This document shows, piece by piece, positions 1-12,549 of a DNA stretch of 64,000 nt. How positions within the stretch are numbered: position 1 is the stretch's first letter; every line of letters begins with the position of its first letter. The notes below the pieces were generated by a model. It was not told the DNA's origin and did not search any database. It was given only the letters and a program-made list of their open reading frames with translations. This DNA comes from Nicotiana tabacum (lineage: Eukaryota; Streptophyta; Magnoliopsida; Solanales; Solanaceae): contig NC_134095.1 in assembly GCF_000715075.1 (NCBI RefSeq), positions 64,733,990 through 64,797,989 of the forward strand, in the 5' to 3' direction. The translations under genes were made by a program, and so were the position numbers.

Positions 1-2781
1 GAATGATTAAGATTCAGACCTCCATTAAATGCAAATAAATGAGGCCTTATTCGGCCTAGTGTGTCGCCTTGGGGTGCGCCTATTCTATTTGTAAAGAAGA
101 ATGATGGAACGATGAGGATGTGCATTGATTACAGGCAGTTGAATAAAGTCACAATCAAGAACAATTATCCTTTGCCTCGTATTGATGATTTATTTGACCA
201 GCTTCAGGGAGCAAGAGTGTTCTCCAAGATTGATCTCATGTCAGGGTATCACTAGTTGAAGATTAGGGACTCAGACATTCTTAAGACAGCTTTTAGGACC
301 CGATATGGTCATTATGAGTTCCTTGTGATGTCTTTTGGGCTGACCAATGTCCCAGTAACGTTCATGCATTGATGAACAGTGTGTTTCGGCCTTATGTCGA
401 CTCGTTTGTTATTATATTCATTGATGATATTCTGGTGTACTCGCATATTCAAGAGGATCATACTGAGCATTTGAGAGTTGTGTTGCAGCAGTTGAGGGAG
501 GAGAAACTTTATGCAAAGTTCTCCAAGTGTGAGCTTTGGCTTAGTTCAGTGGCATTCTTAGGGCACGTGGTGTCCAGTGAGGGTATTTAGGTTGATTCGA
601 AGAAGATAGAGGTGGTTCAGACTTGGCCCAGACCGTCCTCAGCCACAGAGATTCGTAGCTTTCTTGGTTTAGCAGGTTATTACCGTCGGTTCGTTTAGGG
701 ATTTTTATCTATTGCATCACCATTGACCAAATTAACTCAAAAGGGTGCTCCTTTTAGGTGGTCAGATAAGTGTGAGGCGAGCTTTCAGAAGCTCAAGACT
801 GCCCTGACCACAGCTTTAGTGTTAGTTTTGCCAACAGCTTCAGGTTTTTATACGGTATATTGTGATACTTCTCGGATTGGCATTAGGTGTGTGTTGATCC
901 AGGAGGGTAGAGTGATTGTTTATGCTTGTCGTTAGTTGAAGCCCCATGAGAAGAACTACCCTATTCATGATTTGGAGTTGGCTGCCATTGTTCACGCATT
1001 GAAGATTTAGAGGCATTATCTCTATGGTGTGTCTTGTGAGGTGTTTACTGATCATCGTAGCTTCCAACACTTGTTCAAGTAGAAGGATCTCAATTTGAGG
1101 CAGTGAAGATGGTTGGAGATGCTAAAGGACTATGATATTACTATTTTGTACCATTCGGGAAAGGCCAATGTAGTGTTGCATTTACCATCGTAGCCTCCAA
1201 CACTTGTTCAAGCAGTCTTGCATTTATTCCTGTTGGGGAGAGACCTCGTGTAGTTGATGTTCAGGCCTTGGCCAATCAGTTTGTGAGGTTGGATATTTCA
1301 GAGCCCAGACAGATCCTAGCTTATGTGGTTTCTCGATCTTCCTTGTTTGATTGTATTAGAGAGCGCCAGTATGATGATCCTCATTTGCTTGTCCTCAAGG
1401 ACAGAGTTCAGCACGGCGATGCCAGATATGTGTGCCCAATGTAGATGGGCTTCGAGAGTTAATTCTAGAGGAGGCCCATAGCTCGCGGTATTCCATCTAT
1501 TTGGGTGCCGCGAAGATGCAATAGGAATTTAGACAGCACTATTTGTTGAGGGGAATGAAGAAAGATATAGTGGGGTTTGTGGTTCAGTGCCTCAATTGTC
1601 AGCAGGTGAAATATGAGCACCAGAGACCGGGTGGCTTGCTTCAGCAGATGGATATTCCAGAGTGGAAGTGGAAGCGGATTACCATGGACTTCGTAGTTGG
1701 ACTCCCACAGACTTTGAGTAAGTTTGATGCTATTTGGGTGATTATGGATCAGTTGACCAAGTCCGCGCACTTCATTCTTGTGAGTACTACCTATTCTTCA
1801 GAGCGGCTAGCCGAGATTTATATCCGAGAGATTGTTCGCCTGCATTGTGTCCTAGTTTCCATCATTTCAGATAGAGGTTCAGTTCGCATCACAATTTTAA
1901 AGGGTCGTGCAGCGAGAGTTGGGTACTCAAGTTGAGTTGAGAACAACTTTTCACCCTCAGACGAAAGAACAATCTGAGTGCACTATTCAAATATTGGAGG
2001 ACATGTTACGCACTTGTGTCATTGATTTTGGGGGTTTATTGGACCAGTTTCTACCACTCGTGGAGTTTGCATATAACAACAGTTATCAGGCAAGTATTCA
2101 GATGGCTCTATATGAGGCTTTATATGGGAGATGGTGTAGATCTCCAGTAGGTTGGTTTGAGCCGGGCGAGGCTAGGCTTTTGGGTACATACTTGGTTCAG
2201 GATGCATTAGACAAGGTAAAAGTGATTCAGGAGCAGCGTCGTACAACGCAATCGAGACAAAAGAGTTATGCTAACAAAAAGGTTCAGGATGTGTCTTATA
2301 TGGTCGGGGAGAAGGTTCTACTAAAGGTTTCACCCATGAAGGGTGTTATGAGATTTTGGAAGAAGGGCAAGTTGAGCCCTCGGTTCATTGGGCCTTTTGA
2401 GGTGCTTCGGAGGATCGGGGGGTGGATTATGAGCTTGCTTTGCCACCTAGCTTATCGGGTGTGCATCTAGTATTTCATATTTCTATGCTCCGAAAGTATG
2501 TCGACGATTCGTCTCATGTTTTGGATTTCAGCACGGTTCAGTTAGACGGTGATTTGACTTATGATTTGGAGCCAGTTGCTATTTTGGAGCTACAAGTCCG
2601 AAAGTTGAGATCAAAGGATATAGCTTCAGTGAAAGTGCAGTGGAGAGGTCAGCCAATGGAGGAGGCTACTTGGGAGATCAAACGGGAGATGCGGAGCAGA
2701 TATCCACACCTGTTTGAGGCTTCAGCTATGTTTCTAGACTCGTTCGAGGACGAACGTTTATTTAAGAGGGGGAGGATGTAA
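1..2781 (+). pseudogene. Decayed 3' part of a Ty3/gypsy chromovirus pol (RT, RNase H, integrase, chromodomain)
   Basis: The translated pieces read in order as the end of a Tekay/Del-type polyprotein whose 5' part lies left of the window. Reverse transcriptase spans about 61-590 and keeps the catalytic box FIDDILVYS near 418-444. RNase H spans about 750-1180, with the acidic residues in YCDTS, DLELAA and TDHRS visible. Integrase spans about 1450-2400, with zinc-finger half CLNCQ, the first catalytic Asp in MDFVVGLP, ISDRG, and the Glu in SECTIQILED. A chromodomain spans about 2550-2720 (VKVQWRGQ...EEATWE). In-frame stops (for example 253, 588, 933) and several frame changes make it non-functional. 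The last codon ATG and stop TAA overlap the start of the LTR at 2777, as is usual for this family. Catalytic motifs are seen directly; the clade assignment rests on known chromodomain features. Confidence 0.93.
2763..2776 (+). other. Polypurine tract of the first chromovirus
   Basis: A run of purines (AAGAGGGGGAGGA) lies directly against the first base of the LTR at 2777. This is the position of the plus-strand primer in LTR retrotransposons. Confidence 0.85.
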
Positions 2782-4847
2782 TGACCCGGCCGGTCATTTC
2801 GTGAATCATAGCCCCGTTTCCCTCATTTTTGCTTCCTTATGTGTTCCTTAGCTATATTTTATTGTATCGTGTTGGTTGGTTTGGGTTTGGAGTGGTCTCG
2901 GTATGGAATGAGATACTTAGTCTCTTTTGAGAAGGCTTAAGTTGGGAAAGTTGACTGGATGTCGACTTATGAGTATATGAACTCAGATTTGAATTTTGAT
3001 GGTTCTGTTAGCTCCGTTCGATGATTTTGTACTTAGGAGCGCGTTCGGAATATGATTTGGATGTCCGTGGTAGAATTATGCATGAATTGGCGAAATTGGA
3101 AATTTGGCCTTTTTTGGTCGGTTGTGGAAATTTTGATATCTGGTTCAGAATGAAATTTCGGAAGTTGGAGTAGGTTCGTAGTGTCATTTGTGACATGTGT
3201 GCAAACCTTTAGGTCATTCGGAGGTGATTTAGTAGGTTTTGACGTCGTTTGCGGAATTTGGAAATTTAGATGTTCTTAGGCTTGAATCCGGGGGTAATTT
3301 GGTATTTTGATGTTGTTTTGAGTGAATCGAAGGTTCGACTAAGTTTCAATAATGTTATGGGATGTGTTGGCATGTTTGGTTGAGGTCCCGAGGGCCTCAC
3401 GTGAGTTTCGGGTGATTAACGGATCAATTCTTGGTTTTGGAAGTTGGTAGATTTTTTGGTATTTTTTGTTGTAGAGAATTCCTTCATCGTATTCGTGAGA
3501 GGGCTCTCGCGTTCGCGAAGGGATTTTGAGAGGGGCAGTTGAGTTGTTCTTCGCGTTCGCGATATAGTTCCCGCGTTCGTGAAGGTTTAGGATTTTAAAG
3601 CTACACGTTTGCGACCTGGGCATCGCGTTTGCGTAGAGTCAACGGTCATTGGAGCTTCAAGCAATTAAGCCTACACGTTCGCGAGGATTGTTCCGCATTT
3701 GCGTAGGGTCAAGCAGGGTGGTCTTTGCGTCTGCGAGTGGGTCCTCGCATTTGCGAAGGAGGAACTTTTGGTCTGAGGCGGTTTGCGCTTTGCGAACGTG
3801 AGGGCACTATCGCGTTCGCGAAGAATAAAATCTGGGCAGCGGTGTTAAATATCAAAATCGAGGGTTTGAGCCCATTTTTCATATTTTGAGTTAGAGACCA
3901 TGGAATTGGGCGATTGTTAAGGCAATTTCAGAGAGGTGATTGGGGTAAGTGTTCTTCAGTTGATTTTGGTGAGATTCCATGATTGTATCTTGATTTTCAT
4001 CATTTAAATTGGGAATTGGGGTGTAAAATTGGGGGGGGGGATGGAAGATAATTGCAGAGATGATTTTGGGGATTTGAATGGTCATTTGATGAAGGACTTT
4101 GTTGAATTTGGTATGGGTAGACTCGTGAGTGGATGGGCTTTCTAGTTTTGTGATTTTTTGTCTGATTCCGAGACGTGGGCCCGGGGGGCCGGGTTTGGGT
4201 GAATTTCGGGATTTTGGTCTAAATTGATATTTTTTTGTATGGAATTGATTCATTGGCCTATATTGATTACATTGTATTGCTTTTGGTCAGATTCGAGATG
4301 TTTGGAGGCTGATTCCAGACGCAAGGGCATCACGGAGTAGGGATTTGATCGGTTTGAGGTAAGTAATGATTGTAAATCTAGTCCTGAGGGTATGAAACCC
4401 TGGATTGCACATCATTTTACTACTTTGAGGTGATGAACATGTTAGGTGACAGGCGTGTGGGTATGCATCGTTGGGGATTGTGACTTGGTTCATCCCATAG
4501 TAACTATTAAGTTGCGTATTTGACTGAAACTATATGATACTTATATGATTTAGAAAGAATTTCTACAAATTGGGCTGAATTTGGGCCTTGTACCAGAGGT
4601 GTTCGGACCCTTAAGGGCCTTTTCTTATTATCCTTTCACTTTTTTGATTTAAGATCTATACTCAGTCATGTTATGTTTACTGATTTCATAATACGGTCTT
4701 TATTACCCCGTTTTGATGCATAAAAAAGTTATTTTGGGCTGAGCACTCTATTATTTTACTGATAGCCCGAGTGGCTTGAGAGGTTTATGATTGAGTGAGG
4801 CCGAGTGCCTGTTTTTGTGAGGATATTATAGGATCTGGTTGCACGCC
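2777..4847 (+). repeat. 3' LTR of the first chromovirus, left segment
   Basis: The LTR begins TGTAATGACCCGGCCGG right after the polypurine tract. It contains a cluster of CG-rich words of the type CGCGTTCGCG (about 3483-3835), an AT-rich TATA-like stretch near 3850, a GGGTAAGTGTTC donor-like site near 3944, a second GTAAGT near 4360, and the conserved phrase GTATGAAACCC near 4390. It breaks off at 4847, where another element begins, and resumes at 10955. The matching 5' LTR is outside the window. Confidence 0.88.
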
Positions 4848-7800
4848 TGTAACGACCTGACCGGTCATTTTGAGCACTTGCACTTTGCTTGCCAGTTCAC
4901 GGGCATGACTATCCTCATATGATGTATTATGACTTATATAAATCGTCGGTTGTGGTTTTTAAGGTTAATCGGAATAGATATGGAAGGATGATTCTCAACT
5001 TAAAGCTTTTAATTTAAAAGGTTTGACCCAGTCTTGAGTTTTTAGTATTCGATCTCGGATTTGGATTTTTATGATTTGTTTAGTTGCGTTAGGTAATTTT
5101 AGACTTGGGAGCATGTCCGAAATGTGATTTAGAGGTCTATGGTAGATTTAGGCTTGAATTGGCGAAATCGGGAATTTGGTATTTTTCGGTCAGCAGTGGA
5201 AATCTTGATATCGGGGTCGGAATGGAATTCCGGAAGTTAGAGTAGGTCTGTTATGTCATTTATGACATGTGTACAAAATTTTAGGTCATTCGGATAAGGT
5301 TTGATAGGTTTTTGGATCGATTGCAGAATTTGGAAGTTTGGAAATCCTTAGGCTTGAATCCGAGGGTGATTTGGTGTTTCGATGTTGTTTTGAGTGTTCC
5401 GAGGGTTGGTATGAATTTTCATGATGATATGTGACTTGTTAGTATGGTCCCGAGGGCCTCGGGATGATTTTGAGTGGTTGATGGGAAGTTTGGAATTTGA
5501 GTTGTGCTGCAGATTTGCTATTCCTGTTATTTCCGCACCTGCGGATTGGGGACCGCAGAAGCAATGAGGAGATTGCAGATGCGAGTTTGGCCTTCAGGAG
5601 AAGAACCGCAGATGCGGTTATTTGGACGTATATGTGGGACCGCAGGTGAGGTGCCTGGGCGCAGATGCGGTCCTTGTGACTTAAGTGAAAACAGCAGATG
5701 CGGTAATCTTGACCACAGAAGCGGCCCGCATGTACGTGAAATGGGCCGCAGGTGCGAAAGTTCTGGGCAGAATGTATAAAAAGGCCCTTCGCAATTTTCA
5801 GTCATTTCTTCATCATTTTTGTGCGACTTTCGAGCTCCAAGCTGTGATTTCAATGGGAAATCAAGTGTTTTCAGTGAGGTAAGTTACTTGGGCTTTGTAT
5901 CTTGTGTTTATGGTGATTATTCCATTGTCTTATCATGAAGTTAGTGGGAAAATTAGATAAGGAATTGAGAGATTAGAGCTTGAAGTTGGAGAGTTAAAAT
6001 TGGGGATTTGAGGGGCCATTTGAGGTCCGATTTTGATGTTCTTGGTATGTATAGACTCGTGAGAGGTTAAGGATTCTAGTGTTGTGATTTTTATCAGATT
6101 CCGAGACATGGTTCCGAGGGTCGGGTTTGGCCAATTTCGAGATTTTGAGTTTAATTTGATAATTTTTGCGTGGGCTATGTCCCTTTGGCTTATATTGATG
6201 TTATGATTTTGATTTTGGATAGATTCAGGGTGATTTGAGGCTGGGTCGAGCTGCAAGGGCATCGCGGTGTAGATGTTCGTCCGGTTTGAGGTAAGTAATG
6301 ATTGTAAATCTTGTCCTGAGGGTATGAAACCCCAGAGTTCACTTCGTTTCACTATATTGAGGTGACACGCACGCTAGATGACGAGCGTGAGGACGTGCAC
6401 TGTTGGGGATTGTGACTTGGTTCATCCCATAGCGAATCTTAAGTTGTGTATTTGACTGAAAACTATTTGATACACTTGTATTTTGAAAAATATTACTATC
6501 TTTTGGGATGAATGCCATATGTGGGCCTCGTGCCAAGTTGTTTGGACCCTTAGGGGCTTTTCCTTATTATTACATCATTGTTTTGACTTAAGATCTGTAC
6601 TTAGTCATGTTATATTTTTATTGATTTCATAACTCAATATTTATTACTCCTTTAATGCATAACAATGATATTTTTTGGCTGAGCACCCTGTTTTACTGAT
6701 AGCCCGAATGACTTGTGAGGTTGATGATCGAGAGAGATCGAGGGCCTAATTGTGAGGTTGATGACTAAGAGAGGCCGATGGCCTGATTGTGAGGTTGATG
6801 ACTGAGAGAGGTTGAGGGCCTGGTTGTGAGGATTATATATTTATGGATCGGGCTGCACGCCACAACGATATATATATAAATATAAAAATAAATCGGGCTG
6901 CACGCCGCAACGATATAGCGCTTGGGTTGTAGGAGCCCCTCCGGAATCTGCACACCCCTAGTGAGCGTAGTCGACTATATATTTATGGATCGGGCTGCAC
7001 GCCGCAACGGTTATTTTAAGGCACTTATTGAGCGTGAGTGCTGAGTGTGAGTACTGATTGATGAGAGCTGAGTCTCGAGTGACTGAGAGGCTTGCCCGAG
7101 GGGCTATATATATATACATGAGTGATGCTTTGCCTGATGGGCTTGTTTTTTTGAAATTACTGTTTTCACTCCTCTTTATACTGAGCCTCTGTTGAAAATG
7201 TTGAACAAATATTTTTAAACAACTTTTATTGAAACTGGAGTTTTTACGAGATGTTCGAAATCTAATTACTGATTTGGCTTTGTTATTTCCACTGAGATTT
7301 TTATGTTATGAGGTGTATATGAGTGACTAAGGGGACTGCCCGAGGGGCTGTTTATGATTCATGTTTTGCCCAAAGGGCTGTATACGAACTATGTTTTTCC
7401 CAAGGGGCCGATTATGATTTTCATCACTTTTACTATAAACTGCATTGAACCTCTGTCGAAACTGTGGAAAGCATCTTCAAATGATTTTTACCAAAAACTA
7501 GATTTTAAAGGAGATAATTTACTCATATTCTGATTTGAAAGCTTGTTGTTCTTCCTGAGTTTATCATGATGTAGATTTACTATTTTCTACTTCTTAGCCT
7601 TTATTTACTTTTATTACTTACTGAGTTGGCGTACTCACATTACTCTTTGCACCTTGTGTGCAGATTCAGGTATTTTTGAGCTCGGTGGCAGATTCATCGG
7701 AGATAGCAAGGTAGCTGCCTAGCGATTGCAGCCCTGTTTTTCTCCCTCTTTATTCTCCCTTAGTGTATTATGTGATTTTTCCAACCATGTTGGTCTTGAG

Positions 7801-8020
7801 GTTGTCAGACAGTAGTAGTAGATGCTCATGACTAGTGACACCCCTATGTCGGGCTTTTTTTCCGAACTGTTGTTTTTTTAAACACTTTATAAAGGTTTAT
7901 TGTTAAATAGATTTAATCTCATCCTAAGAGTTAAACTATTGATTGGTTTTAGGTTTGTGTCGGCTGGCCTAGTTCCATGATAGGCGCCATCATGACCGGG
8001 TTGATTTTGCGGTCATGACA
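4848..8020 (+). repeat. 5' LTR of the nested element
   Basis: It starts TGTAACGACCTGACCGG and ends GGTCATGACA, 3173 bp. Internal landmarks, in order, are: CG-rich words of the type CGCAGATGCG (about 5520-5765); a TATA box TATAAAAAGG (5775-5784); AGGTAAGT sites near 5877 and 6290; direct repeats of a unit containing GGGCTGCACGCCGCAACG (about 6835-7010); GCCC-GAG-GGGC mini-hairpins (7094-7104, 7338-7348); and an acceptor-like TGTGCAG near 7657. Confidence 0.88.
5520..5784 (+). promoter_or_regulatory. Putative U3 promoter: CG-word array plus TATA box
   Basis: About ten copies of a CCGCAGATGCGG-like word lie in roughly 250 bp and stop just before TATAAAAAGG at 5775-5784. The order, array then TATA, is what a U3 promoter with upstream elements would look like. 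That the array acts on transcription is inferred from position alone. Confidence 0.5.
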
Positions 8021-8023
8021 AGT

Positions 8024-8035
8024 TGGTATCAGAGC
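8024..8035 (+). other. Primer binding site, tRNA-iMet type (nested element)
   Basis: TGGTATCAGAGC lies three bases after the LTR end at 8020. It is complementary to the 3' end of plant initiator methionine tRNA, the usual primer of plant Ty3/gypsy and Ty1/copia elements. Confidence 0.93.
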
Positions 8036-9077
8036 CTAGGTTACATAGGTCTCACGAGTCATGAGCGGGTTTAGTAAAGTCTCGTGGATCGGTACGGAGA
8101 CGTATGTACTTATCCTTGAGAGGCTGCAGAACCTTTAGAAAAACTTCACATTCTTGAATTCTTATCGTGCGACATTGATTCCTCTTGAAATGTAACTCTT
8201 TGAATTTCCTTCCACGCGTTCGTATGCGCGTATGAGCGCTCGGTATCGGCTATGCATTGACATCTTGTGATTCCCTGATCGAGGGCAAGATGTGATTTCT
8301 GTGTGTTGATGTTGGGCCAGTCTAGATGACTTGAGGCCGGCTCTGTTTGTAGCTTGAGCACTGAGGTGTTAATTGTGGGAGCACGTGCTTTTAGATTTAT
8401 ATGTTCGATAGTGTCCCTATTAGGGGAAGTGATGATTGGATAGCTACGTGATTAGTATGATGTGACTGCGAGCTTTGTTCATATGATTTGAATAAGATGA
8501 GAAGGGTCTGCTTGGGGTAGCAAAAATATCTGGTGCTTGATTTCCATCGTCATTTGATGTATAACCCTGAGTTGTAGGTGTATTGAAGGATCTTTTCATG
8601 TTGTCTAGTTGGGAAGTGAAGTAGATTTCACGTTGTGATATGAGTTCAGACTCAGGAAGGTTAAGTGATTGCGTGATGTTTATAATGGTGGAAGGGTATA
8701 AAGAGATGTTAGTTTGAGGCGAAGCAGGTGGGTTATCTCCTGCGGAGTGTTCTGAAGTTTGTGTGATCCTTACGTTATTTGTTGGAAGACCTCTTTTACC
8801 AGTGAAATGTAGTGTTGCAATTTGAATTTGGATCGTTTAAGAGAGTGGGCTTAACTGTTATGAGGATGAATGCGGGATTTGCAGAAGATTTGAAGTACTA
8901 GATGGTCTGTATTGCACGAGCTTATGAGGGATTGAGTTTAATCTCACTATGGTATTATGGCAGTAATAGAGTATAGGCATTATGAGTTATCATGTGTTTT
9001 GATCTATGGCTTTGAGCCAAGTGGGGGAATCTGCTAATGATCATTTGATTGCACGGTTATGTGCTATGTTGGTTCCA
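8036..9077 (+). mobile_element. Leader region of the nested LARD-like element
   Basis: This is non-coding in all frames at useful length. It is clearly homologous to 55545-56580, with shared phrases such as GGATCGGTA and CTTTGAGCCAAGTGGGGGA. It stops abruptly at the deletion junction with LTR sequence. Confidence 0.8.
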
Positions 9078-10949
9078 GTTTTTGCATGGGCTCTATCCCT
9101 TTGGCTTATATTGATGTTATGATTCTGATTTTGGATAAATTCGGGGTGATTTGAGGCCGAGTCGAGCGGCAAGGGCATCGCGATGTAGATGTTCATCCTG
9201 TTTGAGGTAAGTAATGATTGTAAATCTTGTCCTCAGGGTATGAAACCTCGGAGTTCACTTCGTTTCACTATATTGAGGTGACGCACACACTAGATGACGA
9301 GCGTGGGGGTGTTTACCATTGGGGATTGTGACTTGGTCCGTCCCGTAGCGACTCTTAAGTTGCGTATTTGACTGAAACTATTTGATACACTTGTGTTTTG
9401 GAAAATATTACTATATTTTGGGTTGAATGCCATATTTGGGCCTCGTGCCAAGTTGTTTGGACCCTTAGGGGCTTTTCCTTATTATTTTCTCACTATTTTG
9501 ACTTAAGATCTGTACTCAGTCATGTTATATTTTTATTGATTTCATAACTCAGTATTTATTACTCCTTTGATGCATAAAAATGATATTTTTTGGCTGACCA
9601 CCCTGTTTTACTAATAGCCCGAGTGGCTTGTAAGGTTGATGACCGAGAGAGGTAGAGAGCCTGATTGTGAGGTTGATGACTGAGAGAGGCTGAGGGCCTA
9701 ATTATGAGGTTGATGACCGAGAGAGGCTGAGGGCCTGGTTGTGAAGATTATATATTTATGGGTCGGGCTGCACGCCGCAGCGATATATATATATATATAT
9801 ATATGGATTGAGGTACACGTCGCAGTGATATGTTGGATCGGAATGCACGCCGCAACGATATAGCGCTTGGGCTGTAGTATCCCCTCCGAAGTTTGCACAC
9901 CCCTAGTAAGCGCAGTCGACTATATATTTATGGATCGGGCTGCACGCCGCAACAGTTATTTTAAGGTACCTATTGAGCGTGACTGCTGAGTGTGAGCGTT
10001 GATTGATGAGAGCTGAGTCTCGAGTGACCGAGAGGCTTGCCCGAGGGGCTATATATATACATGAGTGATGCTTTGCCCTAGGGGCTTGTTTTTATGAAAT
10101 TACTGTTTTCACTCCTCTTTATATTGAGCCTTTGTTGAAAATGTTGAACAAATATTTTTAAACAACTTTTATTGAAACTAGAGTTTTTACGAGATGTTCG
10201 GAATTCAATTACAGATTTGGCTTTGTTATTTCCACTGATATTTTATGTTATGAGGTGTATATGAGTGACCGAGGTGTCTGCCCGACGACTATTTATGATT
10301 CATGTTTTGCTCAAAGGGCTGTATACGAACTACGTTTTGCCCAAGGGATCGATTATGATTTTCATCACTTTTACTATAAACTGCATTGAACCTCTATTGA
10401 AACTATGGAAAGCATCTTCAAATGATTTTTACCAAAAACTAGATTTTAAAGGAGATAATTGACTCATATTCTGATTTGAAAGCTTGTTGTTCTTCCTGAG
10501 TTTATCATGATGTAGATTTACTATTTTTTATTGCTCAGTCTTTATTTACTTTTATTAGTTACTGAGTTGGCGTACTCGCATTACTCCCTCCACCTTGTAT
10601 GCAGATTCAGGTATTTCTGAGCTCGGTGGCAAGTTCATCGGAGATAGCAAGGTAGCTGCCTGGCAATTGCAGCCCTAGTTTTCTCCCTCCTTATATTCCC
10701 TTAGTGTATTCTGTGATTTTTCCGACCATGTTGGTCTTGAGGTTGTCAGACAGTTGTAATAGATGCTCATAATTAGTGACACCCCGATGTCGGGCTTTCT
10801 TTCCGCACTGTTGTGTTTAAACACTTTATAAAGGTTTATTGTTAAATAGATTTAATCTCATCCTAAGAGTGAAGATATTGATTGGTTTTGGGTTTGTGTC
10901 GGCTGGCCTAGTTCCATGATACGTCCGGGTTGGTTTTGGGATCGTGACA
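9078..10949 (+). repeat. Truncated 3' LTR of the nested element
   Basis: This matches 6168-8020 with many substitutions and small indels. The extra (TA)n at 9783-9804 in the hairpin zone is one difference. It ends GGGATCGTGACA. The left half of the LTR, including the CG words and TATA box, is absent. Confidence 0.87.
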
Positions 10950-10954
10950 ATGCC

Positions 10955-11890
10955 GCAACATGTTTTTACTGATTCATGATTATGAGAGGCCGATGGCCTA
11001 ATTGATTTATGCCACATGGTGGCTTGATATAGATCTTGGGCTGTAGGAGCCCCTCCGGAGTCTGCACACTCCCAGTGAGCGCGGGTACCCTGAGTGAGTG
11101 ATATGGGATATGCCCGAGGGGCTGTTTTCGAGTGACTGTGAGGTTTGCCCGAGAGGCTGATTATGAGTGATGTTATGCCTAATGGGCTGTTGATGATTTA
11201 TGTTGCCCCTTCCCAAGGGGCTATATACGAGCGATGTTAGTCCGAGTGGCTATTTATGATTTTCATCACTTTTACTCTCTTTGCATTGAGCCTCTCTTGA
11301 AACTATTGAAAAATCTATTCAAATGATTTTTTATCGACAACTGGATTTTTAAACGGGATAATTTGACTCATATACTGATTTAAAAGCATATTATACTTAC
11401 TGAGATTTTGTGATGTGGACTTTATGTGTTTTCTGCTACTCAGTCTTTATTTACCTTTATTACTTACTGAGTTGGCATACTCACATTACTTCCTGCACCT
11501 TATGTGCAGATCCAAGGGTTGTTGGACGTGCTAGCGAGTGTTGATTTTCATCCGTTGTGGATCTGTTAGAGTTAGCAAGGTAGTTGCATGGCGATCGCAG
11601 CCTTGCTCTTCTCCCTCCTATCTTCCTATAGATATTATTAGTTGATTTCTAGACTATATTAGTCTTAGCATTTTCGGACAGTTTTTAGTAGATGCTCATG
11701 ACTAGTGACACCTCAATATCGGACTTTTCTTTCCGCACTTTGTTATTTAGACCGATCTTATAAAGCTTTATTAATTAAATAGATTAAAGAAATTTTTAAA
11801 TTAAAATATCGGGTTATTTTGGTAAAAGAGTCGGCTTGCCTAGTTGTACGATAGGCGTCATCATGACATGATAGATTTGGGGTCGTGACA
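10955..11890 (+). repeat. 3' LTR of the first chromovirus, right segment
   Basis: This continues the LTR interrupted at 4847. It carries the conserved block with CTCCGGAG (about 11035-11090), the hairpin GCCCGAGGGGC at 11112-11122, an acceptor-like TGTGCAG near 11504, and the LTR end GGTCGTGACA at 11881-11890. Without the insert the LTR is about 3.0 kb. The next bases CTAAT should be the target-site copy; its partner lies outside the window. Confidence 0.87.
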
Positions 11891-11999
11891 CTAATGAAGA
11901 CATTACTACAGAGATTGAGAAAGGATATAGACCTTCTAGTATTCCTTTAGAAATGCAAGGCAAGTCTTCTACTAATTTGTTGAGAAATGTTATCATGTA
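11891..11999 (+). other. Possible exon fragment cut by the LTR insertion
   Basis: From 11893 a frame stays open for about 34 codons with an ordinary-looking, mixed-composition peptide. It then meets a strong donor-like sequence, ATGTAAGTGG, at 11995-12004. It begins exactly at the LTR junction. This may be an exon of a host gene, or of an older element, into which the first chromovirus inserted. The product is not recognised, and an open frame of this length can arise by chance. Confidence 0.3.
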
Positions 12000-12284
12000 A
12001 GTGGCTTTACTTATTATTTCATGGTGGATTTTCAATATATAGTAGTTTGTGGAATAAACTTCTAATTCATACTGAATGACGTATTTTAATTATTCAAATC
12101 ATCATGTAAACAATAAGTAATTATACGAGATAATATTTTATACTTTGGTATAATTATATGTGTTATATTGATTTAAATCTTTAATAAGTATGTTTACTTT
12201 ATGTTTTATATTTTAACTAAATAAAAAATAATAATAAAAGTCTCTTACGACAAAATATTTAACTTTATTTTTCTCTTTAAAATA
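12000..12284. other. AT-rich DNA, no gene seen
   Basis: The sequence is AT-rich with short stop-filled frames in all six readings. It could be intron if the adjacent exon-like fragment is real. Confidence 0.4.
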
Positions 12285-12512
12285 ATTATAAAACCTTGGT
12301 ACTGTCCTTTTTGGTAATTTGACACTCAAAAGTACTTTTTAGAAAGATTGGCCAAACACAATTTGTTTATCAAATGTTGCAAAAAGTAATTCTTAAATAA
12401 ATTGGCCAAGCACAAACTGTTCTTTTTCCAAAGTACTTTTGGATAAAGCACTTCTGAAAAAAGTACTTTTCAAAGTAAGCAATTTTTAGCAGCTTGACCA
12501 AACAGGCTCTAA
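12285..12512. mobile_element. Small MITE (hAT-like ends suspected)
   Basis: The right end reads CTTGACCAAACAGGCTCT, the complement of the AGCCTGTTTGG start found in many solanaceous hAT-like MITEs. AAAGTACTTTT-type words recur through it in both orientations, with GGCCAAACACAA and GGCCAAGCACAA near the middle. No coding capacity. The boundaries and superfamily are tentative. Confidence 0.5.
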
Positions 12513-12549
12513 ATTATGTTAGTGAGTATAATCTATTACTCAAATGATT

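Larger units (their letters stand above)
4848..10949 (+). mobile_element. Nested, internally deleted LARD-like LTR element inside the first 3' LTR
   Basis: The element consists of a full 5' LTR (4848-8020), a tRNA-iMet-type primer site, about 1.05 kb of leader (8036-9077) and the right-hand part of a 3' LTR (9078-10949). The rest of the interior, the polypurine tract and the left part of the 3' LTR are missing. The join at about 9077/9078 puts leader sequence directly against LTR sequence equivalent to position about 6168. Target-site copies are ACGCC (4843-4847) and ATGCC (10950-10954), differing by one base. Removing the insert rejoins the host LTR as ...GCACGCC-GCAACATG..., a phrase seen in sister LTRs. 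The leader matches that of the large element at 51457-62283, so both belong to one lineage. Confidence 0.88.

Noticed and set aside
8024..8035. tRNA gene fragments at primer sites (also 37677 and 55532)
   Set aside because: Only the 12 or so bases complementary to a tRNA 3' end are present; no cloverleaf or pol III boxes follow.
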